A stretch of DNA of 64,000 nucleotides from Kryptolebias marmoratus (lineage: Eukaryota; Chordata; Actinopteri; Cyprinodontiformes; Rivulidae). The position numbers were made by a program, and so were the translations under genes. The notes under the pieces are model-generated. The model was not told where the DNA came from. It made no database searches and saw nothing but the letters and a program-made list of their open reading frames with translations. Shown in pieces: positions 24,361 to 36,029 of the stretch; the first letter of the stretch is position 1; the number at the start of each line of letters is the position of its first letter. Location: contig NC_051448.1 in assembly GCF_001649575.2 (NCBI RefSeq), positions 14,906,236 through 14,970,235 of the forward strand. The letters run 5' to 3'.

Positions 24361-25154
24361 TAAACTGAAACTTGGCAGATCTTTGTCAGCTGACATGCAA
24401 ACGTCTCAGTTAGGTTTGATATTTTGATGATATGATAACTTCCAATGAAAATACTGCAGTTTCACATTATTATGGTTTTGAAAAATATTACACTGTATCA
24501 CATGGTGCAATTGCTTTTATTTTAAAAAAGCAATGCTTATCACACATTGCTATGTGTAAAATAGTAATATAACTATAATATCATGATATTAGCTATACAT
24601 TTTATTTGTGTATGTTTTAATTCTGATACTCTGATATGTACAGGGAGAGAGAGCCAACACAAGTGAATGTGTTAACAACAAAACAAGCCTGTTGCAAAGG
24701 TTGTTAACATTTTGTGCAGTTCTGTTCTTTGTGAAGTAACATTGGGAACCTGCCTGGTTGATGTTAGCTTGTTAATTAGCTGAGTTGTTAGCCGTCGTAG
24801 TGAGCTTGAAGTATGCTTTTTATATCACAGACGTATGCTAACTATTGTAGCTTGGTGTAAATGTTGGTTTCAAAATAGTGTAACTTTGAAAGGTTGAGGG
24901 GAGGTACATTTTGGTAGCCAAGCCATGGTCAGTTGTTTTTTTATGCTGTTGTACACATTTTCTAATAGTCCAAAGTTGTTGTTTTTTTTTTTAGCAAAGA
25001 TGGAAACATTTCAGGGGAATTTTTCTCTCAGCTTTGATTCACAGTTGACAGTTCTCCATCCACAACAAGTAGGGCAGTGCTGCATAAGCCCCATTAAAAC
25101 CCTGCACTGTCTCTGGCATCACATTTAAAGAAATTAAACTGCATGGTATGATGG
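24361..25154. other. AT-rich intronic stretch
   Basis: Nothing recognised. Confidence 0.4.
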
Positions 25155-25282
25155 ACCTGTGATAGACTTGCGACTTGTCCAGGGTAGACACCGCCTCTCG
25201 CGCATCGACCGCTGGACTCAGGCGCCAGCTCCCCCGTGACCTGGAAAGGAAAAAGCAGGTAGGGAAAATGGATGAATGGATG
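25155..25282 (+). repeat. tRNA-headed SINE-like family, 5'-truncated + copy
   Basis: 'cctgtgatagacttgcgactt', 'gtccagggtagacaccgcc', 'tctcgcgcatcgaccgctgg', 'aggcgccagctcccccgtga', then a (GGAT)-type tail 'ggatgaatggatgg'. A weak possible duplication, 'atgatgga', lies on both sides. Confidence 0.7.
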
Positions 25283-26236
25283 GCATGATGGAAATAGTTG
25301 TTGATTTGAAATTGTGACTTTTTAAAACCGTAGTGTACATTGGAAAAAAAAGGGCCACTGTCTAACTGTTTAAGTCACCTGGAACAATAAAAAACAAGAT
25401 GAAAATCTCAAATGTCAACCTTGGTCCTTCTCATTTTATCTTGCGCAGCAGAAAGTCTTTATCTGTAGTGATTTCACTTCATATAATAAGGCTAATTTCC
25501 TCACTGTGACTCACATGTGGTTCAGCTCTAATTATAGCAGCAATATTATCAAGAAGGTCAATAGATGCAGCTGTGTCATGAGACTTGACAGACAGTAGAT
25601 TCCTGGGATAAAACTCCTTCATACTGCTAAGTACAGACAGGGGCATAATGTTAAAGGGCTGGAATTAAGACTGCAGATTAATCATCTTGTGTCTAACTTT
25701 GAGTCCATATTACAAGTTTTATTAGAAAACTGGAACATTTGCAAGGAGACTTTATGCAGTCGTTTAGACAAATCCATTAATATTAAATTTCTTTAAGTAA
25801 ATGTTGAAATATTGACCAGAAGGTATGAGTGTTGACAAGCCTCCAGTTATGTTTGTCACTGATGTGATTGCAATGCTAAAAAGCCTACAATCAGATCAAA
25901 AAACTGTGATGTTATTTAGCCGCTTCTGCTTCATGTTCTTGTAATTTGTGGCGACATCAGTCAAAACAGCATTTAAAATCAACTGAAAATGGAACACTGT
26001 AATTTTCTCTCGAAGCACAAAAATCCACACGCTCCCCGTTTAAAAGATCTTGGATCGTTTTTGCAAATGTATGTTAGGCAATTTTAGTTTAGTTAAGAAT
26101 ATTTGAAGGAATTCTGCTGTTTTGCATAATCTTTAATACGCCCATCATATTTATTACATAATTGTGCGATTGCAGGTTTCTGAGCTTACAGCAGTTACTG
26201 AAATTGTTTCCATTCTCTTGTACAAAAACAGCCGAA
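25283..26236. other. AT-rich intronic stretch
   Basis: Nothing recognised. Confidence 0.4.
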
Positions 26237-26880
26237 TGAAATTAAAGACCTATCATTCCTTGAAGGAATGCATGTTGCCCATCGCCTTTCACGCCAGAGT
26301 TTTAGATTCAGATCATGTTTGTTGGGAAATTATGGAGTTGCAGCCGTTTTGGGCAAACCTTGTAAAAAAAAAACCACTATGCACGATCTCATGTGATGTT
26401 GTGAAATTTGGCAACAGGTGTTAAGGATGACTCTTAACTACGACCACACCAGTTTGAGGTCAATATTTATGAAATCGTTCGATTTATAGACATAGTTGTT
26501 TGGGCTAAGGTCAGTTAGCTGTGTCAGCCATCTTGAATTGGGTTGATTCCGAATGTGAATGAGTTTAAGATGTTCATCCAATGATTACTTTCTGAGACTT
26601 CCACTGAAATTTATCCTGTAGTTCAGGAGATATTTTGCTAACCGACAAAAGGCATTGACTCTAACATTTAATGCCAACGTTTAAAGCAGAGATGTTGTGC
26701 AATGTATCAAGCTCAAAGTACGTGTTGTAAATGACTCTAAGCTACTATTACACCAAAGTTTTAGTGCAATCTCTGTAAAACTAACAAGAGCTGTAGCTAT
26801 TTCGGTGTGGGCTAAGATCGATTGGTGGTGGCGGCCATTTAAATTGAGGTGACTCAAGAAGTTGAGATTCACATTAAGTG
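26237..26880 (+). repeat. Interspersed repeat family A, + copy with two internal units and a perfect end hairpin
   Basis: The left end carries CATTCCTT-G-AAGGAATG (26254-26270), a perfect 8-bp palindrome, then 'catgttgcccatcgcctttc'. Two internal units follow, recognisable by 'gttaaggatgactcttaac' (about 26420) and 'gttgtaaatgactctaagc' (about 26724). The separation is about 304 bases. Confidence 0.78.
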
Positions 26881-27345
26881 TAGAGGTCTACAGATATGAG
26901 TTTTCTATGGCTAATCACAGTCTGCAAAAATCATGGCAACAATCAGACAATTTCCAACAATGATTTTTTAAATATGTAGTTAATACTTATTTTTCATTTA
27001 ACAACGTATAACAATAACTACCTAAATTGCTTAACTAAGTAAACAAATATTTAATGACCATTTATAGCCCAACAAGAACTTGAGCAGTTAAAAAATAATT
27101 TATAGAAGCCCATTCTCACTTGTTCTGCTATTAATTGGTTGCTTCAGCTGCTGCTTGGTGGCATTAGAGTCCAAGCTGCACATAGGTTGTGGTAATTTTG
27201 ATAATGATGTATAAATCTTTATGTTCTCTATATTAACATTTCCCACAGTACAGTCAAAGAACTGCTTACATCCTATTATTTTCAGTGTGTGTTTGCTGAA
27301 GACCTGCTCAGAGAATGAGTTTTATTTTGTCACACACCCTTCTTG
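26881..27345. other. AT-rich intronic stretch
   Basis: Nothing recognised. Confidence 0.4.
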
Positions 27346-27361
27346 CCCCCCCCCCCCCCCN
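27346..27361. repeat. Poly-C run ending in one undetermined base
   Basis: Fifteen C followed by a single N at 27361. The length is probably uncertain in the assembly. Confidence 0.9.
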
Positions 27362-27816
27362 AGTTTTATGCAACATATAGTCAAGCATTCACGACACCAC
27401 CTTTCTCCATGTATGATTTACGGTGTGGCTGGCTTATAAATCTCTGTGTTTACTCTAAATTTATTGCCGTACATAACTGGATAAATAAAACGAGATGCGG
27501 AGCGAAGACTGCCTGCTGTTTGTGCTGCATGTTGATGAGAGCAGATAAAAAGCCCTTTGGACAGGTTTAAACTTTGCGCATGAAGCGAAGAAAAATGTAC
27601 ATTCCACTCCGTGTGAAGCAGAGATAAAAAAGGTTTTATATACTTTCATCTGGCTCAAAGCTAATAATTTATTTGGAATTTACTGAACAATTTAATGAGC
27701 TGTAAATGCTTGAAATTTTGAGCTTTAAATCATTACATAAACTTGGTCATCTGTTGATACTAGCAAAAAATATATATTTGATTAATACACTCTGTAGTAC
27801 ATCCTTTAGATGGTAA

Positions 27817-28688
27817 TTATCACCTATCGCTGAAGGCAGAACAATAATCTTTTTGACGGTGTCTGTGTGTTTGCACATGTTCGCTTGTCTGTACTGTTAA
27901 CAAAATATCTTATGAATCATTGAACAGATTTTCATTAAACTTTCAGAAAGTAACCATTGATTTGACATCTACTACTGATTCAATTTGTAGTCAATTTCAT
28001 TCAAGATATTTGTCACAGTAATGTGATATTAGCAAACACAAAAATGGCTATAACTTGGTCAGTTTCATAGATATTGAGCTAAAATCTGGTGTGTTAGTTG
28101 CTGAGATGGACCCCCAACTTTAACTTGAAGTGCTAACTGGTCACACAAGATCTGCGTGTTTCATACTTTGCCATTACTTATTGGAATCAACTTTTTCTGT
28201 TTGTTAGCTAATTATCTCATTACCCACTCAACAGATTCTAACGAAGCTTTGAGAATCTAATCATTACGTTGACATCTACAAATGATTATCTTTTGGCATC
28301 AACCTGATTAAAGATGGCCGCCACAGTAAAACGATGTATGCAAGCGCAAAACTGGCTGTAACTCAGCCAACTTTACAGGTATTCAGCTACAATTTGGTGT
28401 GGTTGTGGCTGAGTCGTGTCCTCAACCATGCACAAAAGTCACTATAACTCTGTGAATTTTATGAATATTGAGCTAAAATGTGGTGTGGTAGTAGCTGACA
28501 GTCATTAACATGTAACACATACTTCTAGCACTAGTAGATCACATGAGATCTCACAGTATTGTATGAGGCTTAGAAGAGTTACCAAAACAGCCATAATTCC
28601 ATCATTTCTCAACTTATATTTAGTTTAAAGCTGGCATTTAAGATGGCAGGTAATATGAATTCCTTCATTGAATGCTAGACCTTTTAAT
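27817..28688 (-). repeat. Interspersed repeat family A, long minus copy with multiple internal units
   Basis: It opens with 'gtaattatcacctatcgctg' (the hairpin end in reverse). The landmark 'aaactttcagaaagtaacc' near 27937 recurs as 'gaagctttgagaatctaatc' near 28244, about 307 bases on. A third partial unit begins near 28440. It ends 'gcaggtaatatgaattcc' and 'ttcattgaatgctagacc'. Confidence 0.78.
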
Positions 28689-28722
28689 TATAAAATGTAT
28701 TTTAAAAAATATACATTTTATA
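28689..28722. repeat. Perfect stem-loop at the end of a family A copy
   Basis: TATAAAATGTAT (28689-28700) and ATACATTTTATA (28711-28722) are exact reverse complements around a 10-base loop. It abuts the last base of the repeat call. Confidence 0.85.
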
Positions 28723-28940
28723 GCCTTATCAAATGAGACTTGTCCTAATGAAGAGCAGATCTGACTGCTGAGAATCTGCTTTATTACGTGTAATCCATGT
28801 CTTTATCTTGCGTTATCATTCCCATGATTGGCATCGCTTCAGATCCCAGAGAATTATACATGCGAGGCAGCTTCAAAGTGACGCAAACGATGAAAGGGTC
28901 TCATTGAATAATGAATGTTTCCTTCCTGTCTTCCACGCAC
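28723..28940. promoter_or_regulatory. Candidate conserved non-coding element in intron 1
   Basis: It is repeat-free, with balanced composition and motif-like words: 'ttatcaaatgagacttgtcc', 'tattacgtgtaatccatg', 'ttgcgttatcattcccatga' and 'agtgacgcaaacgatgaaag'. It resembles vertebrate conserved elements; not tested by alignment. Confidence 0.4.
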
Positions 28941-28999
28941 TTTTTTTTTTTTTTTTTAGTCGATTGAATTGTCTTAGCTAAGCCAAACTGGCAGGACCC

Positions 29000-29400
29000 A
29001 TTTTTGCACACATAAAGTACAAATCACTCAGCGGTCCCCACAGGTAGCTGTCAGGAGCAACAGGGCGCCTTTTTAGCAGTGCTGTAGAGGGAATAGGGCA
29101 AAAAAAGTAGAAAAAAAAAAAAAAAGCATGGCAGGAGAGGATCAGTACGTTGTGGCACCCACAAGAGGCTAATGCCAACCTTCAACTCTGTCACTTCAGC
29201 CCACACAGGCATCCTAAGTGCTGCTCCTGTGAAGTGATGTCTGTTGTCATGGTGACAGTATGTGAGCCTGGCATCGCACGTCCTCTGACTTCCCTGTTCC
29301 CTCCTTTCGTTGCCTACCCACTCACTCATCCTCCCCCCCACCCCTCCCTCGCGTGCCAGCAAATCAATCGCTGAAACAAATGTGAAGTGATTGCAGGAGC
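29000..29400. other. Intronic stretch of raised GC
   Basis: Follows a T15 run near 28941-28956 and precedes the G-rich island. A 127-codon minus-strand ORF (29051-29434) and others cross it, but they overlap on both strands and show no domains. Confidence 0.35.
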
Positions 29401-29730
29401 GAACGCTTCTCGCAGCAGCCTCGCAATTGTGCACGACGAGAGAAGATGAGATCTCCGTATACGAGGAGGGGGGCGGGTGGGTGGGGGCATGTAAAGCAGC
29501 ATTTGGTGGCTGAGTGTGTCTCTTTAAAAATCACCACCATTGCTGCGAGGCAACTGCAGGAAGGGGCCCACTTATCTTCGCAGCAAATAACGCTTAAGCT
29601 TTTCTGACAAGCAGGAACAGTGGCGAAGTAAACGTGTTGACAGTGACGCCTTCAGTGGTCTCCCGCATCAAAAACCGGTGCCAGGCAGACAGCGGGGTGG
29701 GGTGGTAGGGGAGGCGGGGAGGGACTGCAC
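29400..29730. promoter_or_regulatory. GC-rich, CpG-bearing island in intron 1 with two G-quadruplex motifs
   Basis: Raised GC with CpGs ('gaacgcttctcgcagcagc', 'gcacgacgagagaag'). G4 motif 1 at 29468-29487: four G-runs of 6, 3, 3 and 5 with single-base loops C, T, T. G4 motif 2 at 29694-29723: five G-runs of 4, 4, 4, 4 and 3 with loops of 1-5 bases. An intronic enhancer or alternative promoter is plausible; no exon recognised. Confidence 0.45.
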
Positions 29731-29929
29731 TTAAGAGATGCCCATGCACATGCGTATACCTAAACAAATGACATTTCTCAGACAGAGGCAAGCCACGGCT
29801 CAGCAGAGATCTTTTAACCCAGATGAACATGCAGTTTGTGCGAATGCCAGTATGCTCGTTCTTCTGTGCTGCCTGTGAGCTTTTCCCATCTATCTAGGGC
29901 AACACTTTGCTGAGGTATTAATTTACCAC

Positions 29930-30450
29930 TGTGATTTATGACTAACGGTCACACATCAGCCTCGTCTGAGCAGGACTCATCCCGGAACGTGCCTCAAAGC
30001 GCCCGAGAACATCATGCAGTTATTATATGCACTTGTTTTTACGCTTACTACACCTCCTACCCTCTGTAAAAGAATATCCAACCGCCTTATAAACTCATTT
30101 TATTTAGCTCTCTGTGCATGCCTCAACAGCCTCTAAAAAACCTCATTCTTCGAGCCGAAATTTGCGGTGTAATAACTAATCTCTTTACTGTCATGCTCTC
30201 TTCATCTTTCCCATCAGAGTGCACCCCAGAGGCTGTTACACCCATGGGGATAACCACAAGCTGTGTACTGTCAGTTAATGGCTTCCTATAATAAAGCAAG
30301 CACAGTTATCTGAAGCAGACAAAGAACCTCTCCGCTGAGATTTGGCTCAGCGGAGAAAGAAGACTATCGAAATTTAATGCAGATCTTTCAGTTCTCGCCC
30401 TGTTCTTAATGTCTGCCATCTTCCCTCATCTTTATTCAGGCTGCTGCAGC
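29930..30450. other. Repeat-free intronic stretch, candidate conserved non-coding sequence
   Basis: Moderately GC, no repeat landmarks, with coherent words such as 'cagcctcgtctgagcaggac', 'cagaggctgttacacccatg' and 'ctccgctgagatttggctc'. Inference from texture. Confidence 0.3.
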
Positions 30451-30745
30451 AAATGGCTTTGCTGTTCATAACCAGCTATACCTTGAGGAGAATGTTTTCT
30501 CTTTGTAGATGTTTAGAGCCACACATCCGCTGCCGACAGGATCGGAAATTGTTACTAATTATGCAACACAAGACGGCCTAACAAAACAAGAAAAAATAAA
30601 TTGTTCCAGTCAATAAAACAAAAGCCTTTAAAAAAAAAATCTAATTTGATGCTTTTATCAGCAGACAGTGAAACCTGATCAGACTGACCAAAATTAGGTT
30701 GTGGGAGGACTTTGTAGTTGCCAGGAATGGTATGATATGATTTAT

Positions 30746-31815
30746 TATTAAAGAGCTAGCATTCCTGTAAGGAATGCTACACATGTTTTGTTGAAAAATG
30801 ACAGAGTTGTGGCCATTTTGGCCATACGGGCAGCAGTGGCTCAGGCAATAGCAGGTTTGTTCTGTAACTGGAGGGTTGCTGGTTCAAACCCCTTCTCAGT
30901 TCGTCTCAGCCGTTGTGTCCTTTGGCAAGACACTGGCGGTGGTCAGAGGGTTTATTGGCACCGGTGTGATGGCAGCCTCACTTCTGTCAGCCCGCCCCAG
31001 GGCAGCTCTGGCTACAATGTAGCTTACTGCCATCAGTGTGTGAATGGGTGAATGACTGATTGTAGTGTAAAGCGCTTTGGGGTCCTTGGACTAGATAAAC
31101 TTTTGGTGGCAAATTTAATTGGATTGAAGCTAAAAGTTAATCGGTTGTAGATGTGCATCCAATGATGGTGCTCCAAAAGTTTCTCCAAAATCTGTCCAGT
31201 GGTTTGTATTACTAATGGACAAACAGGGTTGACTATTTTAGGCAAAGCTCATACACAATGAATATTACTTGGAGTGAGTGTCGGAAACAACTCTCATCTA
31301 CAACCAAACCAAATTTTAAGTCAGTAATTGTAAATTTAAAGTGATTTTTATTCGCTAATGTTGATTAGCTGTGGTGGTTGTCTTGAAATGGGTCGGATTC
31401 AAATTTCAATCACTTGTAGAAGTACATCAAATGAATATTTATTGAAAGTTTTATTAAGATCAGTCCAGTGGTTCATAAGATATTGTGCTTACAGACAGAG
31501 TTGACTCCAAATAGTTATCGGAAAAAATTTAAACAAAGATCTTCTGCAATTTGTTAGTGCTCAGTATATGTACAGGGAATCAGTCTACGCTACTACCACA
31601 CCGTATTTTACATTAATACCTGTAAAATTGACTCAAGAATAGTCATTTTTGTAGTTTTAAGGTCAAAGTGTAGGTGTACCTACAATGATTATTTTCTGAG
31701 AGTTTCATTAAAATTCATCCAGTGGTTCAGGATATAGTTTGGTGACAGACACATGAACACACACATACATGAGAAAAAACATTATTTTTTACATTCACCT
31801 TCCAGTGATGGGTAA
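30746..31815 (+). repeat. Interspersed repeat family A, long + copy interrupted by a SINE
   Basis: The left end has a perfect 10-bp palindrome, TAGCATTCCT-gta-AGGAATGCTA (30757-30779). The start region stops near 30824, a SINE follows (30825-31098), and family A resumes at 'ggtggcaaatttaattggat'. Later units show 'aactctcatctacaaccaaa', 'gaatcagtctacgctactac' and 'gattattttctgagagtttc'. The end reads 'cattattttttacattcacc', 'ttccagtgatgggtaataat'. Sequence expected at the SINE junction is missing, implying a deletion. Confidence 0.78.
30825..31098 (+). repeat. tRNA-derived SINE (second family)
   Basis: The head has a pol III A-box-like 'agtggctcaggcaatagc' and a good B box GGTTCAAACCC at 30881-30891. 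The body has 'cctttggcaagacactgg' and 'gcagcctcacttctgtcagc'. The 3' part reads 'gtgtgaatgggtgaatgac' and 'gtaaagcgctttggggtcc', which is the 3' end of a SINE type widespread in fish. Confidence 0.85.
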
Positions 31816-32723
31816 TAATTATTGAAACAATAAGTCCCGAAATCTAAAATTTGGCTTCTTCTATCTTACCCAAAGTCCCCATCTACTTAGAAATATAAGT
31901 TTTGGCCTTCGTTTATCAGCTGTTCAATTTTGCCTCTTGACCCAGTCCATGTGTGTCATCTCAACATGAGGCGTGTTTGATTTGGCACATTTTCTCCTGG
32001 ACTCATCGAGGTTCGCATTATGTATTCACAGCGCAGATTTCTTATCCCCCTGAGCCAGTCACTTTTGTTTTTTTCAAATCAGATGTTTTTATTGGATTGG
32101 CAAATAAAATAATTTTGTCTCACTTGAAGTAACACAGGCTTTAGTAAATTTAATGCTCTGCTCATAAACACAAGTCAAATTACTGAATAATTCAAAATGG
32201 CTGTCGCATGGTAAAATCGCATTAAATACAGTGAGCGTTTGGGTTGATAATATAACACTATTCCACAGAGGCTTTTTTAATTTTTTTTACTCTCATTATA
32301 TTTTGTAACACTTGGAGCTGATGTATCACTTAGTGAGGTGTAATCATAATCTACAAAACAATAAACTCAGTTCTCAAAGAGGAATTTCTACCTTTAAGAA
32401 ATAAAACTCATGCAAGTTTGTGTCTACAGAGACACACAGTTTGTGGTACTGTTTCACTCGTCGAGGGTTTTATCTGGAGATGAGTCCCTAAATACCATAT
32501 TCACTGCTTTAGGTAACCATTTGATTGTTTTAAACGTTTCCCAATTTTACAGTATTCTCTAATGCTCATTCACTAACCGTCTTCCCCTTGGATACAATCT
32601 TATGACACGATTGGTACAAAGTGTCTAAAAAAGCAGCATATTTCTATAGCAGTTAAGACATCTTGAATAAAAATGACTGTGATTGTTAGAGATGGACCAT
32701 TTCCAGTTTCCTAAGCTAGTTCC
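31816..32723. other. AT-rich intronic stretch
   Basis: Nothing recognised. Confidence 0.4.
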
Positions 32724-33116
32724 TACAACCCTATTCTGAAAAAGCTGGGGCATTGTATAAAATGTAAATAAAACAGAATGCAGTGATTAGCAAATCTCAT
32801 ACACCCATATTTTATTCACAATGAAACACAGTCGGCATACAAAATGTTTAAACTGAGAAAATGTACCATTTTCTTGAAAAAAAAAAAAAAAAAAGATAAT
32901 TTGATATTGATAGTAGCAACACATTTAAAAATAGTGGGGACAGGGGTAATAAAAGGCTGTAGAAATAAGTGGTTTGAATAAGAAACAGATGGAGGAGCTT
33001 TTTGCAACTAAAAATGTTAATTAGCAACAGGTCAGTAACAGGACTGGGTATAAAAAAAGCATTTTAGAGAGGCTGAATCTCTCTGATGTAAGGGTAGGAA
33101 GAGATTCACCAGAATG
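32724..33116 (+). mobile_element. Tc1/mariner-like transposon, 5' end fragment
   Basis: It begins at a TA with a terminal-repeat-like 'caaccctattctgaaaaagc' and 'tggggcattgtataaaatg'. Then come 'gcaaatctcatacacccata', 'acatttaaaaatagtgggga', 'caggggtaataaaaggctg' and 'ggactgggtataaaaaaagc'. Order and wording match, from memory, the non-coding 5' end of a fish Tc1-like element. The similarity stops about where the transposase ORF would start, and no matching right terminal repeat is seen. It is a dead fragment. Confidence 0.7.
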
Positions 33117-36029
33117 GAAAACAGAAGAATTTCACCTAAATAAGTAACAGTTGCTACTTGCATAGAAATGCAACACATAAATGTTAGTAAGCAATAAAGT
33201 GAGCAGCGGACATATATTGTAACTTCATAGAAAATCCAGCTAATTGTTTGTAGCCTCTTACACCTTTTGTGGTGTCTCAAACTTAACTTTAACATATTTT
33301 ACAAGCAGATAACTTTGAGTCTTTTTCACTAACTAGAAACCTTTGCACCAAAGACATGCTTTTGGTAGCAAAAAGTACCAACTTTACTGTGGTGCATTCA
33401 CAAATTGGAAAGTAAAATCTGATTTTTGAGTGTGGAATGGACGGTCACAAGTCATGCCAATTAAGGTGAACATGATCCAATTCTGGTTACCAGCTGAACA
33501 ATCTGTACATCCCTTGCTTAGATTTATCCTATGATTCTTTAGCTATGTGATGCACTTAAGAACCTAAACTTTTAGATGGAGCTCCTGGGTTTTAATAAAA
33601 TAACTTGTGTGTTCAGCAGAAAAGCTCTCTCAATTTTAAGTTGGGTTTCATCCAAAAGCCGGACTCAGCGTGAGCTTTATGCATCAGGATCAATTAAGGT
33701 ACTTTTTATGGTGTGTGAATGCACATTATTGGCAGTTTACAGTTATTGCTTAGACAATATTGTGTCAACAAAAACACTTTAAATGCATATTCTGCTTACA
33801 TAGTTTATGACACTGGTTTACACTGAGACACTAATATAAAAAACAAAGGGATCTCAAACTTCCTATCCCCATAACCTTTACCTGCATACAAGACAACTTT
33901 AAAGAGCTAGTTTAGATTTACTGAGGTGGGTTTATGTGGGAAGAGTTTGAAAATTTATTTTCTTACATTTTGTAAATTGCTCTTTGAACAACCTCAGTAT
34001 GGCGAGAAAGAATTTAACTATGACCAGATTGCGATAGCCTCCAAGTGTTTATGCAAACACTGTCTTGTGATCATTTACTCATCTCACAATTTCACATTAC
34101 TTGGTTATGTATATAAAATTTTATGGTCATTAGCAAGCACAGATGGCATCTGTAGAAACCTGTATCACTTCTGGTGAAGTCTGGGTTCAGGAATATGATA
34201 ATATTTCTGCCAGAAAAAACATGTAATGCAAAACTGACTTCAGTTTAATATTTTATAATACAATGTTTGCATTAAATGCAGTGAAGTCCTTTTGGATTGA
34301 AGTTGTTTTAAAGTGGCAGCTGTCCACTTCTGTTTCAGCCCCACTTGAGCTAGCTGTTAGCTCTTAAATTTGCTCAGAATTAAATTCTGTTTCACCCAAT
34401 TTAAAATGTGAACTACAACAGGTAAAATAATAATTAACAAAAAAATAAATAACTTTTCCAGAAAACTTCAAAAGGCCTGAATCATTCCTTTCAGTGTAAT
34501 GGTTTTGCTGACGTATTGTCTAATATTTTTAAAAGTTGAGGATTTATTTAGGTTTGTTCCTGTAGCTTGGAGTCTTATCAGTCTTTTGTTTTAACTCTGT
34601 AGTGTAGAGCTGCCCAAAGTGTCATGTGTAATTTAATAACACACACAGATAGCAGAGATTTGTCTGCTTCAATAAAAGAAAAGGTCCGCTCTAGGCATTT
34701 TTATCACATTATTAAAAGAAATGACAAATCTGTGTAATTAAAAAATGTACCACAATATTGATTAAGCAGTAAGATGGAGAAATGTGATTTCCCATTGGCC
34801 TTTGAGCCTTGGATTTAGGCGAAGAAAAAAATAATTTAACACCTAACCTGGACAGGTGGGAGTGGGGACATAAACCTGTATGATAGATTAATTCCAGCCT
34901 ATAGTGGGTTTTTTTTTATTTTCAAAGTTGAAGGTTTCAAGGCTACATTTTAACTTTTTAAAGTAGGGCTGTGTTCTTAATAAATTTGATGGTAGATCAA
35001 ACTGATTTCCAACTTTTGCCACAAAACAGAGAACTTTCAATTTAGCAATGCACCAGTTTCAGATCTTGGCTCATCAGACGAACCCATGGTAATCTGGTAG
35101 AGGTGTTTTAAAAAGCATTAGCAATGTTCACCAAAGAGGTTGAACCCAAGTCGTGTTTTGTTTTTTAATAATACTATCCATATTTATATGACAAGTCACT
35201 TATCAGCACATGCTGATAATATTCATGAATTCTTTGGCAACTGATGCAGGGCCGATCAGTTGCCGCAGAATATTAAAAAAAAGGCTTCATCCTCTCTGTG
35301 GTGAGAGCGTCCTGTCGTGGGTGTCTCACATGTGTGTAGGTAGACTTGTGTGATTGTGAAAATCTGTGTGTTTGTGTGTGCCTTCCCCGAGGATTTCTCT
35401 GATGCTACCGAGGTAATTGGATGTGTGACGCCCACCAAAAATCCCCTTTAGCCCTGGGCAAGAGCTCTTTCAATCCCAGCATGCCTCTGTGGAAAGCACA
35501 ACCCAAAGGAAGGCTTATTCTTTCAACTGGCAAACATCAAATGCTTCCCTGTTCTCTCCATCACAGCCGTCGTCTCTCTGCTCTGCTGTAGCATCAGAGG
35601 GGAGCCCATTAGCGTGTAATGACTTGACCCTACATATGCAGACACGAATATTGAGCTTAATATTCATACACTGCATACAATTCTTTAGAAGCAGAAGATC
35701 AAAAAAGGGATTTTGGTATTGGTTTTGCACTGATAGCTAAAGTGAGAAGACTGGGGACCCAATTGTTTAATTGTTGAGTGGACTTGGTTCTTTTTGAGGA
35801 AGAGGTTTCAAGAGAGTAATTGACCCTGATTGAGTGAAGATGTAGCCCACCTGAGCTCTGGCAGTGTGTCAGAATTTAACTGCAGTCTGTAAAGACTTTC
35901 ATGATGTGAAAAATAGGTTAAAAGCTCACAAGCATCAACAATTGAAGCCAGGAGATTATGTAATTAAAAGATTTGTATAGTATTAGCTTGTCAAACAAAA
36001 TAATCATTCAAAGATAAGCTGTTGTCTTT
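33117..36029. other. AT-rich intronic stretch, no repeat family recognised
   Basis: Several short ORFs (for example 33926-34177) have no domains. 35250-35640 is somewhat GC-richer ('cctctctgtggtgagagcg', 'ctccatcacagccgtcgtc') and may be non-coding regulatory DNA. No gene supported. Confidence 0.4.

Noticed and set aside
27221..27570. ORFs with poly-Pro near 27345
   Set aside because: Translated poly-C run with an N; no other protein feature.
30881..30891. tRNA gene suggested by a good B box
   Set aside because: No cloverleaf can be drawn; the box belongs to the SINE head.
30788..31051. 87-codon + ORF with a protein-like look
   Set aside because: It lies within the tRNA-derived SINE; SINEs do not encode protein.
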